Positions 41,365 to 51,234 of a stretch of DNA of 51,271 bases are shown piece by piece; the first letter of the stretch is position 1, and each line of letters begins with the position of its first letter. The DNA is taken from positions 1 through 51,271 of the forward strand of contig JAEWVR010000007.1 in assembly GCA_023459055.1 (NCBI GenBank), read 5' to 3'. Under the pieces are notes generated by a model. That model was not told the origin of the DNA. It did not search any database and saw only the letters and a program-made list of their open reading frames with translations. The DNA is from Fibrobacterota bacterium (GTDB lineage: Bacteria > Fibrobacterota > Chitinivibrionia > Chitinivibrionales > Chitinispirillaceae). The position numbers were made by a program, and so were the translations under genes.

Positions 41365-41465
41365 TGTCCTTTTTTACTAACATACTTAACATAAAGACAC
41401 TCTTTCAATACTTGTTTAGCGTATGAAAAGATTTGTTCTGCTGGTCACCCGTTACGCGTCACCAG

Positions 41466-41909
41466 TCACATCTCCCTGCGCATTTTCACAATCCATACAA
41501 CATACTCTGAATCACCAAGCTTACTATGATCCATCAGCCAGCCGGTTGCAAAAATCCGCAGTGCAGCAATATTAAGCCTTCCTGCATCAAAATCATCAAG
41601 AAATTGCACCAGTTTGTTGCCAAACTGTTCATGTTCTGTCTGATGCACTGCGAAACCGGGGAATTTATAAAGTTTCATAAGCTGCTCTTCACTTGCGAAA
41701 TGAAAAAGTATATATCGCTCCATTTCGTCAAGATGATGTTTGATAATTCTTTTTTCTGTGGTGTTATCAAACTGCTCAAGCTTGTCAAATAAAGAGTAGA
41801 GGTATTCGTGCTGGTATTCCATTTCTGGAAAGTCAAGTGTATAGCGTTCTTCTTTGTGGTTCATTGTGATCTTGCTTTCTAATGTATCGTCGTTGTTTAC
41901 GGGTATCAT
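41466..41909 (-). CDS. Bacteriohemerythrin
   Basis: 147 residues. All iron ligands of the hemerythrin di-iron site can be placed in order: His in EYQHEYLY, HHLDEMERY (His plus Glu spacing), HFASEEQ, HQTEHEQF, and the closing HSKLGD, where His and Asp are five apart. Single-domain bacteriohemerythrins bind O2 and act in oxygen sensing, storage or delivery, often in motile microaerobic or anaerobic bacteria. No fused signalling domain. It lies convergent to the secreted protein gene at 40783. The N-terminal 15 residues are extra compared with typical members. Confidence 0.88.
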   Translation of the reverse strand: MIPVNNDDTLESKITMNHKEERYTLDFPEMEYQHEYLYSLFDKLEQFDNTTEKRIIKHHLDEMERYILFHFASEEQLMKLYKFPGFAVHQTEHEQFGNKLVQFLDDFDAGRLNIAALRIFATGWLMDHSKLGDSEYVVWIVKMRREM

Positions 41910-42088
41910 AATTCATTGCTGGTAACGAAAATAGTAATTATCATGATGAAACAAGTAAAAAATGATACAGAGGTTGTTTTTAGGTATGGTTTAAAATATT
42001 TTATCTCCGAATAATGGATGAATACCATTATTGTATCAGTCTCAACACTGTAAATATATATAGTAATAATACTATTCGGGATTCAGGT

Positions 42089-43060
42089 ATGTCATTCGAT
42101 TCACTTACAACCGATAGCATGCTTAGCTCCGTTGAGCAGGCTTCCGGTTTACTGCTTACCGGCTATACTGCACCATTTTCGAGTTATATCAACCGTGTGT
42201 ATGAACTTCGAACCAAAGACGGTGTTAAAGTAATTGTCAAGTTTTACCGTCCAGGGCGATGGTCAACAGAGGCGATTCTTGATGAACACCGGTTTCTCTC
42301 GGATTGTGAATCAATGGAACTTCCGGTAGTACCACCGATGCTGCTTTCTGATAAGTCAACGCTTGGGACATTTAATGACATTAATTTTGCCCTATTTCCC
42401 AAACGTGCCGGACGTCAGCTTGAAATTAATGAATATGAAGACTGGGTACGGCTCGGTTCACTAATTGCCCGTTTACATTGTGCGGGAGAAAAGGCAACTG
42501 CACAATCGCGGGTAATCATTGATCCATCAAAAAGCGCTTTATCAGATTGTGACTTTTTATGCAGTTCTGTCATACCACCGAAATTTAAAGAAAAGTACCG
42601 TTCAGTCTGTATGAGTATCATTGAAAAAGCGATACCGGTATTTAAGGGCAAAGAGCAGATACGTATTCATGGAGATCTACATACAGGCAATATCCTGGAT
42701 CGAATGGATGATGGTCTGCTGCTGATTGACTTTGATGATATGGCGATGGGGGTACCGGTTCAGGATCTATGGCTGTTGCTTCCTGAAAGAGTGCAAAAAG
42801 CGCAGGCTGAAATTGAACTTCTTATTGAGGGCTATGAGCAGTTTCGCGAATTTGATCATGGCAGCTTAAAATGTATTGAATTTTTACGTGCAATGCGAAT
42901 GGTCTATTTTCTCGCCTGGTGCAGTCGTCAGCAGAACGATTTCCAGTTTAAAAATAATTTTCCGGAGTGGGGGAATGACTCTTTCTGGCAACGGGAAATT
43001 GCCGATTTGTCAGAACAGCTGGAGTACTGCATGGATATACGGGCGTCGGGGAATTGTTGA
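42089..43060 (+). CDS. srkA: Stress response kinase A (SrkA/YihE family)
   Basis: 323 residues from the ATG at 42089 (E. coli SrkA has 328); the extra upstream codons do not match the family. Motifs: FSSYINRVYELR, VKFYRPGRWSTEAILDEH, LFPKRAGRQLE, the catalytic HGDLHTGNIL and LLIDFDDMAMG, then VQDLWLLLPE and RAMRMVYFLAWCSR. SrkA is an aminoglycoside-phosphotransferase-like Ser/Thr kinase protecting E. coli from stress-induced death through MazEF. Gene order gives no partner here. The start codon has only a weak ribosome site. Confidence 0.9.
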   Translation: MSFDSLTTDSMLSSVEQASGLLLTGYTAPFSSYINRVYELRTKDGVKVIVKFYRPGRWSTEAILDEHRFLSDCESMELPVVPPMLLSDKSTLGTFNDINFALFPKRAGRQLEINEYEDWVRLGSLIARLHCAGEKATAQSRVIIDPSKSALSDCDFLCSSVIPPKFKEKYRSVCMSIIEKAIPVFKGKEQIRIHGDLHTGNILDRMDDGLLLIDFDDMAMGVPVQDLWLLLPERVQKAQAEIELLIEGYEQFREFDHGSLKCIEFLRAMRMVYFLAWCSRQQNDFQFKNNFPEWGNDSFWQREIADLSEQLEYCMDIRASGNC

Positions 43061-43084
43061 GGGTTCGCCTCTGCAAATGTGACA

Positions 43085-43180
43085 CGCCCCCTAAATCCCC
43101 CGCAGGGGGACTTAAAGCATGAATATCTAATAGTGGTAATTTACATTTTCAAAGTCCCCCTGCGGGGGATTTAGGGGGCG
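43085..43180. repeat. C-rich inverted repeat element (29-base arms)
   Basis: 43085-43113 and 43152-43180 are exact reverse complements (CGCCCCCTAAATCCCCCGCA... and its partner), with a 38-base AT-rich centre. The arms themselves contain a CCCCCGCAGGGGG palindrome. The same element with one mismatch and another centre is at 51095-51186. It lies between srkA and trpD and may terminate both. Confidence 0.85.
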
Positions 43181-43209
43181 CGGTAGGGATGATCGCACGC
43201 TTGTTCGTA

Positions 43210-44226
43210 TCACCCATTCGAAATTACAATCAACTTATTCAATTTGTCAAGCGCTGCTCCACTGTCAATTGATTTCTGCGCCAGTGAAATTGCGTCAAGT
43301 GGAGTATCTGCAAGCCCGGCAGCAGTAATGGCAAATGCTGCATTGAGCACGACGATGTCCCTGTGGACTCCTTTTTTGCCATCAAGGATTGCTCGTGTTA
43401 TCAAAGCATTCTCTTTAGCATCATCACCGGCAATCTCGCTGATCTTTACCCGTTGTAATCCAAAATCCTCGGGCTTGACATTATACGTAGTTACTTCACC
43501 GTACCGTAATTCGGAAACACGGGTGTCACTTGACAACGAGACTTCATCAAGCGGATCATTTCCATGAACGACAAACGCACGTTTTGATCCCAGATTGTTA
43601 AGAACATGGGCAAGTGATTCTGTAATAGCTCCAGAAAAAACACCGATCACCTGATTTGGTGCTCCAGCGGGATTTGTCAGTGGTCCAAGAATATTAAAAA
43701 CTGTTCTGACACCAATTTCCTTACGGGGACCAATAGCGTGTTTCATTGCTGCATGCAGTGACGGTGCAAAGAGGAACGCAATTCCGATATCATTGAGGCA
43801 TTGCTCCATGATTGCAGGTGCAACTGATACTTTCACACCAAGCGCTTCAAGAACATCAGCACTTCCGCACTTACTTGACACATTGCGGTTACCGTGTTTT
43901 GCGACCGTTGCACCCGCACCGGCGGCTACAAATGCAGCTGTTGTCGAAATGTTGAATGTATTTGCGCCATCGCCGCCGGTTCCGCATGTGTCCACAAGAT
44001 GCTCTTTGTTGTTGCAATTGATCACAGTAGCCTTTTCACGCATCACACTGACAGCCCCTGTGATTTCATCAACGGTTTCGCCTTTCAATCGCAACGCGAC
44101 GATAAATGCTGCGATTTGCGCATCAGTCGCCTCTCCACTCATGATCTGATTAAAAACTGCAGTTGCAGCATCTACAGAAAGATGCTGTTCTGATACTACC
44201 GTTTTGATGGCATCCTTTATATTCAT
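43210..44226 (-). CDS. trpD: Anthranilate phosphoribosyltransferase
   Basis: 338 residues, full length for TrpD. Motifs: DTCGTGGDGANTFNISTTAA, the PRPP/anthranilate-binding glycine loop, KHGNRNVSSKCGSADVLEAL, and GPRKEIGVRTVFNILGPLTN. It transfers the phosphoribosyl group of PRPP to anthranilate, step two of tryptophan synthesis. No other trp gene is in the window, so it is detached from an operon, as in many non-proteobacterial genomes. It is divergent from the GH8 gene. Confidence 0.95.
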   Translation of the reverse strand: MNIKDAIKTVVSEQHLSVDAATAVFNQIMSGEATDAQIAAFIVALRLKGETVDEITGAVSVMREKATVINCNNKEHLVDTCGTGGDGANTFNISTTAAFVAAGAGATVAKHGNRNVSSKCGSADVLEALGVKVSVAPAIMEQCLNDIGIAFLFAPSLHAAMKHAIGPRKEIGVRTVFNILGPLTNPAGAPNQVIGVFSGAITESLAHVLNNLGSKRAFVVHGNDPLDEVSLSSDTRVSELRYGEVTTYNVKPEDFGLQRVKISEIAGDDAKENALITRAILDGKKGVHRDIVVLNAAFAITAAGLADTPLDAISLAQKSIDSGAALDKLNKLIVISNG

Positions 44227-44327
44227 GAATTATCCTTTACGATAAAATCTCATATTGTTTTAATAGGGTTAATATAATTGGTGACAAAAAATGTCGCCAC
44301 ATACGTGTACAGGAATGACGTGACTGG

Positions 44328-44390
44328 CTATTAGCTATTAGCTCCTTGCTCCTTGCTACTTGCTACTTGCTACTTGCTACTTGCTACTTG
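44328..44390. repeat. Heptanucleotide tandem array, nine units
   Basis: Two CTATTAG, two CTCCTTG and five CTACTTG units, again exactly 63 bases. CTACTTG is the same cyclic heptamer as CTTGCTA at 10629-10663. It lies in the divergent region between trpD and the GH8 gene, outside the credible coding part of the latter. Confidence 0.9.
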
Positions 44391-44487
44391 CTTTTACGAA
44401 TTTTACCGAACCATAAACACTTTCAATACTACTAACTTCATCGGGCAATTAACTATAATAATGAATAACATCAGACAGGCTGGGGAA

Positions 44488-47400
44488 ATGATCACACAAA
44501 AAAGAGGGTTGTATCAAAGATATAGTATTGTAATTCAATCAGTTATGCTGATTTGCATGTTGGGGTGCTTTTCACAGCTTTTTGCACAGACTGAGTCGTA
44601 TCCAAGGCCGATCGCTATCAACTCCGGGAATCCGAAATATCCTTTCCCACAGTTTTTACCCTATAAAAATCCGACTACGACACTGAGCAATCTTGGTGTA
44701 CGCTCTGGTGTTGGTGTTACTCATGCCGAGATGGAGCAGACAATCCGGGATGCATATCAAATTATGATGAACCGTACAGTTCGTCCTGGTGGCAGTGTTG
44801 GCGGAAAACCATATATTAAATATCGGTCAAGTCCGCAATGTTCCGAGGGTGATGGTTATGGACTTCTCGGGGCGGCATCAATGGCTGACAAAGAGACTTT
44901 TGACGGTATGTGGTTGTATATACACGATTTCACCTTGAATAAAGTGAAACGATATAGTGACGGTACAGAGACTAGTCCGGGGTATGCATACAGTCAGCTT
45001 CCGGGGTGGACCGGAGCCGGAGCGAATTCTGCAGCAGATGGTGATGTTGATATCGGGCTGGCACTTTTGACTGCGTATTACCAATGGGGTGAATTAATGG
45101 GTATTAATGATGCCAGTGGTCAGCCCATTTCGTACAAAAAGGAAGCTATTAATTTTCTTAAGGGATTGACAGATACATTATCCTACGCTGCGAGTAATAA
45201 TTCGACACTTGTTTGTGGTGATATTGGCCTTGACGGATATATAAAGGGTGGTGATTCGTGGAATGAACTTACCGATTGGGCAAATGACATTTCACGTAGC
45301 GGTTTTGCAAAACCACCACAGCATTCATCTTCAGAGAAACAACATATCGATTACGCTGCTCCATCTTACTTTCGTGCCTTTGCAAATTTCCTTGAACGCG
45401 AGGATGCAGAAAAATACGCCTGGAATATATACCAGTTCCGCCGCGCTGAAGCGTCATCAGACTGGTTGATGGGGCAGATGCTTAAAAATGAGAAAATGAT
45501 TCCGATGGCTGGATGGGTTGAAATGAAAGAAAATAATGTGCCGGAATTTACAAATATGGCTGATGGTGAGGATTTCCGTTGTGCCTGGCGTACTATCCTT
45601 AATGGTATGTGGTATGGTAATCCTGATTTCACATGGGACCCGGTAACGCATCAGGTAATGCAGGGTACACCCAACTCTTTTGAAAGTGATATTGGAAAAC
45701 GATATGCTCGATTCCTCTGGGATAGCCGGCAGGCACCATGGAATTTACCGTGTCTTACCAATGTCGGTGGTGATAAAAACACAACTTACTGGGGACCAGA
45801 AATCTTAAAACAACAGTATACAACACTTGGTGAACCTCTTGGTACATTTCCACTAAACTGGGTTCCAGGTGTTGGATCTCCGTCTGCAGTGATTTCTCAG
45901 GACCAGGATCTGATGGCAGAACTTTATAGAAAGCTTGAAGTTACCTGGGATGGCAATGAGGGAGATGATCGTTATCTGAAGAGTGTTCCATTTTATTTCC
46001 ATGGATGGTTTCGTCTGTTGGGTTTGTTGACTTTAACTGGTAATTATCAGTCACTTGATGAAATTAAAGCTACTACCAATATGAAAGTGTACTGTGCAAT
46101 CAATAAAACCTTCGGTTTTGAGGGTGATAGTGTTGTTTACACATTTGACTATCGTAACTATGGTTCGCTTGATGCGCAAAATGTCAAAATTGTTGACACG
46201 TTGCATAAAGATTTTGTTTATGTCGGAAGTACCGGAGGCGGTGTTTACAATGCTGCATCGCATACAGTCACCTGGAATATTGGTTCAGTGAATGGCTTTA
46301 AGTCTTCAACTGGTGTTAATCCTACAAAAGGCAAGGTGTCGCTGACTGTTAAGGTCGGAAATGCGACGGTCAAACAATATCGTAACCGTGCGACAATAAG
46401 CTGCTCAAACGGAAGCGGGTGGACTTCTGATGAGTATCCGAACAAGATCACCTCTGTGATGGAACGAAACTATCTTGACATTGCGAAACGTGCACTGGTG
46501 CTTGATAAAAAGGCAAGTAACACCATGGTTAATCCCGGAAAAGAGCTTACCTTTTCGATTGACTTTGAGAATACTTCTGAAGCCGGGTGGATCAATGGTG
46601 GACGTTCCGGTGTTAATTTTGCCTATTCACGTAAAGCGTCAACCGGTAACGAGGCTGCAAGCAACATGAGATTTAAGCTGTTTCATGATGCCGACGAAGC
46701 ATATATTGATTATGGGAACTATCGTGTGTCGTACTTCCTGTTTGATGCCGGATTGCAGTGCTATCAGGATTCGTCATCCTGCAAAACCGGATGGAGTCTT
46801 AATCCGACAATTGTTGAAGGTATCGAAAAAAGTTCTGTGAAGGTGCTTCACGAAAATATTATGGCCGGTTCTGATGCAAACGGAAAATGGAATCAGCGCA
46901 TTATTGTACAGTTTTCAGATCCAACCGATCCGAATCGTACTGAAAATCTGGTTACGACCAATTATCATCTTGACTGGTACAGAGGTGTTACTGGGATGAT
47001 TCATCGTGGGGGAACTTCTGTGCTTCGTGTGGTATGGGATCTTTTCTCGAGCAATTACCAACCTGTCGACTGGACTGATGACTGGTCCTGGGATCCTGAT
47101 GCTATAGATGTTGAGGATGGAAAATACTGGCCGATAACCAACGATTGGACCGACCTTGATAAACCCGATATTCCGGTAACAACATGGAATCCCAAACAGT
47201 GTGATGATGCTTCTCATGTTGTTGACAATATCCTGGTCGAGGAGTGGGACGGGTATACATGGCGTCGCGTTGCAGGAAATGGTCCGCTGCCGGGTCGTGA
47301 TGTTGCCAATGTGGTAATAAAGGATACAATTCCTGATGGGCTCGTGTTCAGCCGCTTTACCGGTGACGCACCGCTCGGGGTGAGTGCAAAAATTGACGGT

Positions 47401-50400
47401 CAGGTTATCACCTGGACTATTCCAAAAATGCAGATCAAAGAGAAAGGCTCTCTTAAATACGTGGTAACAGCTGCGGGAAACTGCCCGATGCAGAACAAAT
47501 CTATTGTTGCCCGTTCATGGTTAAGTGCCGATAAAGAATCCGCAATCAGTGATAGTACGATTATAACGGTAACCTGTGATTCAGTACCGCCTCCTCCACC
47601 GGAACCGACAACATTGTATAAATTGTCAGACAAACCTGTTTACAGGCAGGGAGACACTGTAAATTACAAAATCAATTACAAACAGACTCACGGAACAATT
47701 ATCACCGATGCAACAAATGCTGCTGAATGGATTGATAAAAGCGGGAATGGAAAGCTATCATTCAAGGGTGATACAATTGTTTATGATCAACAAAACACCG
47801 TAATGGTTCACAAATATGCATTTGGAAAGAATGGTATGTTTGGTGGAACAATCGATCTGACCTATTGGGATAGTTCGTCACTCGCAGTGCGTGTCAATGG
47901 TAATGAGAAAATTGAAATCAGAATGTTCAAGGATTTTGCTGATATCCGGATGAGCTTTTTCTCCAATGGAAAACAGATTGGAGGGAATCAGCGTTTTCAG
48001 TATAAGGCTTATCCTGCACCATTCAATTTCAAAGTTCGCTTGTCGGAAGATACTGTACAATTCTGGGGTGGTGATACAGCCGGGTTTCTACCCGGGGTTT
48101 CTCAGGATGGATTTCCGGTTCGTGAAGGATATGCAGGTGTGATGTCTCTTGGTGCAAGTAAAACAAAAATCTGGGGATGGAACAGTCACATGGATGCGGC
48201 CTTCGATGTGTCAATTCACGACAAACTGCCATCAAATCTGACCCATCGCTCTGCAGGCGGTACAATTGTTACCGGTACCAGTAAAGGAAAATCGTTAACT
48301 CCAAATTATACAAACGGCGATATCAAATGGGATATCATAAGCGGTGATACTCCACTGTCCGCTGATGATTCAGTTTCGCTCTGGATCAAGGCAACGCTTG
48401 ATAATTGCTCTGGTGATACGATTCGTAATACTGCATTCACCAATATACGCGGGTGGCCTGTTGACAATATCGGAGCGATAAATAAAATCAGATGTTCATC
48501 GGGCGATGATGGAATACCGGATCATATCGATATTATCATTGACACAATAAACTTCAGCCGGACAAATGATCAATACCTCGATCCGATTATACTTGGATTT
48601 ACTCAGAAAACATATATCCTGTATGCGGTTATTCGTGACAAATATGGGAAATTCGTCTCGTATGCAGATAATGCACAATGGAGTTCGTCAAATGCAAATG
48701 TGATGACTGTCAGTGGTGGCAGCAATAAATGGATCGGTACAATTACAAATGTTGGTTCCGGATCAAGTGTAATTACTGTAAGCGATAACAGCGTTTCAAA
48801 AAATGATACAATTACAGTAACCATTGGAGATGTTGGGAAGCCGGATCATATTGACATTGTCATTGACACAACAAGCTTCAACCGAACCAATGATGAATAT
48901 CTTGATCCGATTACACTGGGATCAAACCAGAAAACATATGTCCTGTATGCTGTTATTCGTGACAAATACGGAAGCTTCGTGTCATATGCTGATAATGCTC
49001 GGTGGAGTTCCAGTAATTCAACTGCGGCAATTGTCAGTAGTGGTGCCGATAAGTGGATCGGTACGATTATAAAAATTGGTTCCGGATCAAGTGTAATCTC
49101 GGTTAGTGATAATAGTGTTGCAAAGAACGATACAATTACAGTTACTGTATTGACATCTGCAGTAGGGCCATCAATAAGGTCTGCTATCATGCGGGACAGT
49201 AATGGTGATCTCGTTCCGGATCAATTGGATGTTGTTCTGACAAGAGATTTTGAAGACGATCAGCGTCTGGATTCTATGGAAATTGAATATCAGGGAAAGA
49301 ACTATGTTGTCAACTCATCGGCAATCACTAAAAATGATCTGAATTATTCACTGAGTTTTACATCAGGCAGTGGAAAAGACGGAACACCTTCAGGTAAAGT
49401 TACTATGTATATGACCATTGAAGGCGATGGGAAACAGAATGCAAAATCATTCAATGATGGCGTTGGTCCTGCCTTGACATCTGCATCTGTTTTAGAGAAT
49501 AGTGCTGATATACCGGATATATTGATTCTTTCATTTTCTGAAGCAATTGTGCCATCAACACTTACCGGAAATCAGCTGCTGCTTATAAAAGGAACTGATA
49601 CAACAAAATTGAATGTTGACAAAGTTGTATCACTCGAAAGTGATTCACAGATGACTGTGCAGCTTGCTGCGTCATCAAAACATCCACTTGATGGTGACAA
49701 ATTACGGTTTGTTCCCGGAACTGCAGGTGGAACTGTTTCTGATATGAACAATAACCAGCCGCATTTGAATAACGAACCGGTCACAATCTCTTTACGTAGG
49801 GGACCTGCCGGTGTTGCAGATGCAACATATCTTGATGCCAACGCAGATGGGTACATTGACAGTGTGAGAGTAAAGTTCAAGCGTGCGGTAACACTTGATG
49901 AAATAGATTCAATCATCGCTGTACTGTATCTTCAAAATAAGACACAGGGTATTGTAGTTGACAGAAATAGAATAACCTTAATAAGTGATTCATTGGTGGG
50001 TTTTGGATTGAATGTGCGTTCTGTTCAGGAAGCAGTAAATACATCAATGATGATTGAATTGAAGATCGTGTTTTCATCGGCACCAACAAAACCGGTACTG
50101 ACAAAGGTATCAGACAAAGCTGCTCCGGTTATTGTCTCGGCAAAGATTCTCCCGGGAGAAAATCTTGATGACGGTTCGGGAAGATTAAGCGATACGCTCT
50201 TAGTTGAAATGTCAGAAAAAGTATCCGAACCACTTGGGTCAGAACCATTTAACTTCATAAGTGGTAGTGATGGAACACGGTATTCTTTACGGTTACGAAT
50301 GGTCAGAAGTGATAATGCCACCTATCGATTTGTAGTTGAAAATAATACTGATATCATGGTTAATAGTGGTGATTCAATCTGGATTAATTCAGTTGCAAAA

Positions 50401-50823
50401 CTGTCTGATCTCAATGGCGCTATTCAGGATAATATTAAAAACAGACGTGTTGCACTATCTATTGTCTGGCCTACGGCTAAATGGAAAGTCGCAATCGGGC
50501 CAAACCCGTTCAAACCGGGTGAAACTGTGGTACCTGACAATATTCCTGACCGGGGTAAAGGATTTGGAACTGTTATTAAAGTCAAACCGACATCATCGGT
50601 GAACATTAGCAACGTGAATGTTACCTGTAAAATTTTCGATCTGTTTGGAAATGTGTTATTTGAGAAAAAATGCAGCAATCGAGGTGATAGTTTCTATGCT
50701 GTCTGGGATGGGTCAAATAAAAACAACAGAACTGTTGGAACAGGAACATATAAATTAGTTGTTGTTTGTGATGATGGCACCAATAAGGTTGTTGAGACCA
50801 AAAATATCTCTGTTAAACGGTAG
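44488..50823 (+). CDS. Giant secreted GH8 glycanase with DUF11-like, Ig-like and C-terminal sorting-type domains
   Basis: About 2110 residues from the ATG at 44488 (AGG 8 bases upstream; an ATG at 44461 is the alternative), with a signal peptide ending near FSQLFAQ. Residues about 40-500 are GH8: the catalytic-acid motif SEGDGYGLL (Glu about 120), NSAADGDVDIGLALL and YAAPSYFRAF. Then come DUF11-like beta domains (about 530-640, 675-760, 940-1000, 1240-1320), a 108-residue Ig-like tandem pair (1344-1559), and Ca-binding-like DSNGDLVPDQLD and DANADGYIDSV blocks. The last ~115 residues (VAIGPNPFKPGE to VVETKNISVKR) form a FlgD-Ig/T9SS-type C-terminal domain. GH8 enzymes cut beta-1,4 glucans, chitosan or xylan; the substrate here is unknown. 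Likely cell-surface or secreted. Confidence 0.88.
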   Translation: MITQKRGLYQRYSIVIQSVMLICMLGCFSQLFAQTESYPRPIAINSGNPKYPFPQFLPYKNPTTTLSNLGVRSGVGVTHAEMEQTIRDAYQIMMNRTVRPGGSVGGKPYIKYRSSPQCSEGDGYGLLGAASMADKETFDGMWLYIHDFTLNKVKRYSDGTETSPGYAYSQLPGWTGAGANSAADGDVDIGLALLTAYYQWGELMGINDASGQPISYKKEAINFLKGLTDTLSYAASNNSTLVCGDIGLDGYIKGGDSWNELTDWANDISRSGFAKPPQHSSSEKQHIDYAAPSYFRAFANFLEREDAEKYAWNIYQFRRAEASSDWLMGQMLKNEKMIPMAGWVEMKENNVPEFTNMADGEDFRCAWRTILNGMWYGNPDFTWDPVTHQVMQGTPNSFESDIGKRYARFLWDSRQAPWNLPCLTNVGGDKNTTYWGPEILKQQYTTLGEPLGTFPLNWVPGVGSPSAVISQDQDLMAELYRKLEVTWDGNEGDDRYLKSVPFYFHGWFRLLGLLTLTGNYQSLDEIKATTNMKVYCAINKTFGFEGDSVVYTFDYRNYGSLDAQNVKIVDTLHKDFVYVGSTGGGVYNAASHTVTWNIGSVNGFKSSTGVNPTKGKVSLTVKVGNATVKQYRNRATISCSNGSGWTSDEYPNKITSVMERNYLDIAKRALVLDKKASNTMVNPGKELTFSIDFENTSEAGWINGGRSGVNFAYSRKASTGNEAASNMRFKLFHDADEAYIDYGNYRVSYFLFDAGLQCYQDSSSCKTGWSLNPTIVEGIEKSSVKVLHENIMAGSDANGKWNQRIIVQFSDPTDPNRTENLVTTNYHLDWYRGVTGMIHRGGTSVLRVVWDLFSSNYQPVDWTDDWSWDPDAIDVEDGKYWPITNDWTDLDKPDIPVTTWNPKQCDDASHVVDNILVEEWDGYTWRRVAGNGPLPGRDVANVVIKDTIPDGLVFSRFTGDAPLGVSAKIDGQVITWTIPKMQIKEKGSLKYVVTAAGNCPMQNKSIVARSWLSADKESAISDSTIITVTCDSVPPPPPEPTTLYKLSDKPVYRQGDTVNYKINYKQTHGTIITDATNAAEWIDKSGNGKLSFKGDTIVYDQQNTVMVHKYAFGKNGMFGGTIDLTYWDSSSLAVRVNGNEKIEIRMFKDFADIRMSFFSNGKQIGGNQRFQYKAYPAPFNFKVRLSEDTVQFWGGDTAGFLPGVSQDGFPVREGYAGVMSLGASKTKIWGWNSHMDAAFDVSIHDKLPSNLTHRSAGGTIVTGTSKGKSLTPNYTNGDIKWDIISGDTPLSADDSVSLWIKATLDNCSGDTIRNTAFTNIRGWPVDNIGAINKIRCSSGDDGIPDHIDIIIDTINFSRTNDQYLDPIILGFTQKTYILYAVIRDKYGKFVSYADNAQWSSSNANVMTVSGGSNKWIGTITNVGSGSSVITVSDNSVSKNDTITVTIGDVGKPDHIDIVIDTTSFNRTNDEYLDPITLGSNQKTYVLYAVIRDKYGSFVSYADNARWSSSNSTAAIVSSGADKWIGTIIKIGSGSSVISVSDNSVAKNDTITVTVLTSAVGPSIRSAIMRDSNGDLVPDQLDVVLTRDFEDDQRLDSMEIEYQGKNYVVNSSAITKNDLNYSLSFTSGSGKDGTPSGKVTMYMTIEGDGKQNAKSFNDGVGPALTSASVLENSADIPDILILSFSEAIVPSTLTGNQLLLIKGTDTTKLNVDKVVSLESDSQMTVQLAASSKHPLDGDKLRFVPGTAGGTVSDMNNNQPHLNNEPVTISLRRGPAGVADATYLDANADGYIDSVRVKFKRAVTLDEIDSIIAVLYLQNKTQGIVVDRNRITLISDSLVGFGLNVRSVQEAVNTSMMIELKIVFSSAPTKPVLTKVSDKAAPVIVSAKILPGENLDDGSGRLSDTLLVEMSEKVSEPLGSEPFNFISGSDGTRYSLRLRMVRSDNATYRFVVENNTDIMVNSGDSIWINSVAKLSDLNGAIQDNIKNRRVALSIVWPTAKWKVAIGPNPFKPGETVVPDNIPDRGKGFGTVIKVKPTSSVNISNVNVTCKIFDLFGNVLFEKKCSNRGDSFYAVWDGSNKNNRTVGTGTYKLVVVCDDGTNKVVETKNISVKR
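48517..49164 (+). repeat. Internal 324-base tandem repeat in the GH8 gene
   Basis: Two adjacent copies (from 48517 and from 48841) encode 108-residue Ig-like units, both starting PDHIDI and containing TYxLYAVIRDKYG, FVSYADNAxWSSSN and GSGSSVI-x-VSDNSV. They are much more alike than any other part of the protein, so the duplication is recent or kept alike by recombination. The copy number could vary between strains. Confidence 0.85.
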
Positions 50824-50826
50824 AAG

Positions 50827-51062
50827 GCCTCACCCCCCAGCCCCCTCTCCGCAAGCGGTAGAGGGGGAGTACCTAAAAAAACAATCCATTTTTTTTATTA
50901 TTTACCCTTCTTTGCAGCTTGTAGAGAGGGGTGTTTTTTTTTAAAATTACAAATTCCTCCAGTGGGGTCACGCAGCTTTGTGTGTGGCAGGCTGGCATCT
51001 CAACCTGTTAGCAAAACTCTTCTCCCCCTCTGCCGCTTGCGGAGAGGGGGCCAGGGGGGTTA
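50827..51062. repeat. CCCTCTCC inverted repeat pair
   Basis: 50827-50871 (core CCCCCTCTCCGCAAGCGG) pairs with 51019-51062 (core CCGCTTGCGGAGAGGGGG) with few mismatches, spanning a centre of about 150 bases without a gene. It starts four bases after the GH8 stop codon. Another C-rich palindromic element, distinct from the 43085 family. Confidence 0.75.
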
Positions 51063-51094
51063 ATATCGTTAATTTAAGATTGACACGTAAGACT

Positions 51095-51234
51095 CGCCCC
51101 CTAAATCCCCCGCAGGGGGACTTGAAGAAATAGGCCAAACAAGTTATTCAGCTCTCAAAGTCCCCCTGCGGGGGATTTAGGGGACGAGCAACCGGCACAA
51201 CTGCAACATGTCTAGGTTAAGTTAACGACATTGG
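51095..51234. repeat. C-rich inverted repeat plus shared tail
   Basis: 51095-51123 and 51158-51186 form the same 29-base-arm palindrome as 43085-43180, with one arm mismatch. The next 48 bases (51187-51234, with GGTTAAGTTAACGACATTG) repeat the tail at 121-170. No gene in 50824-51271. Confidence 0.8.
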
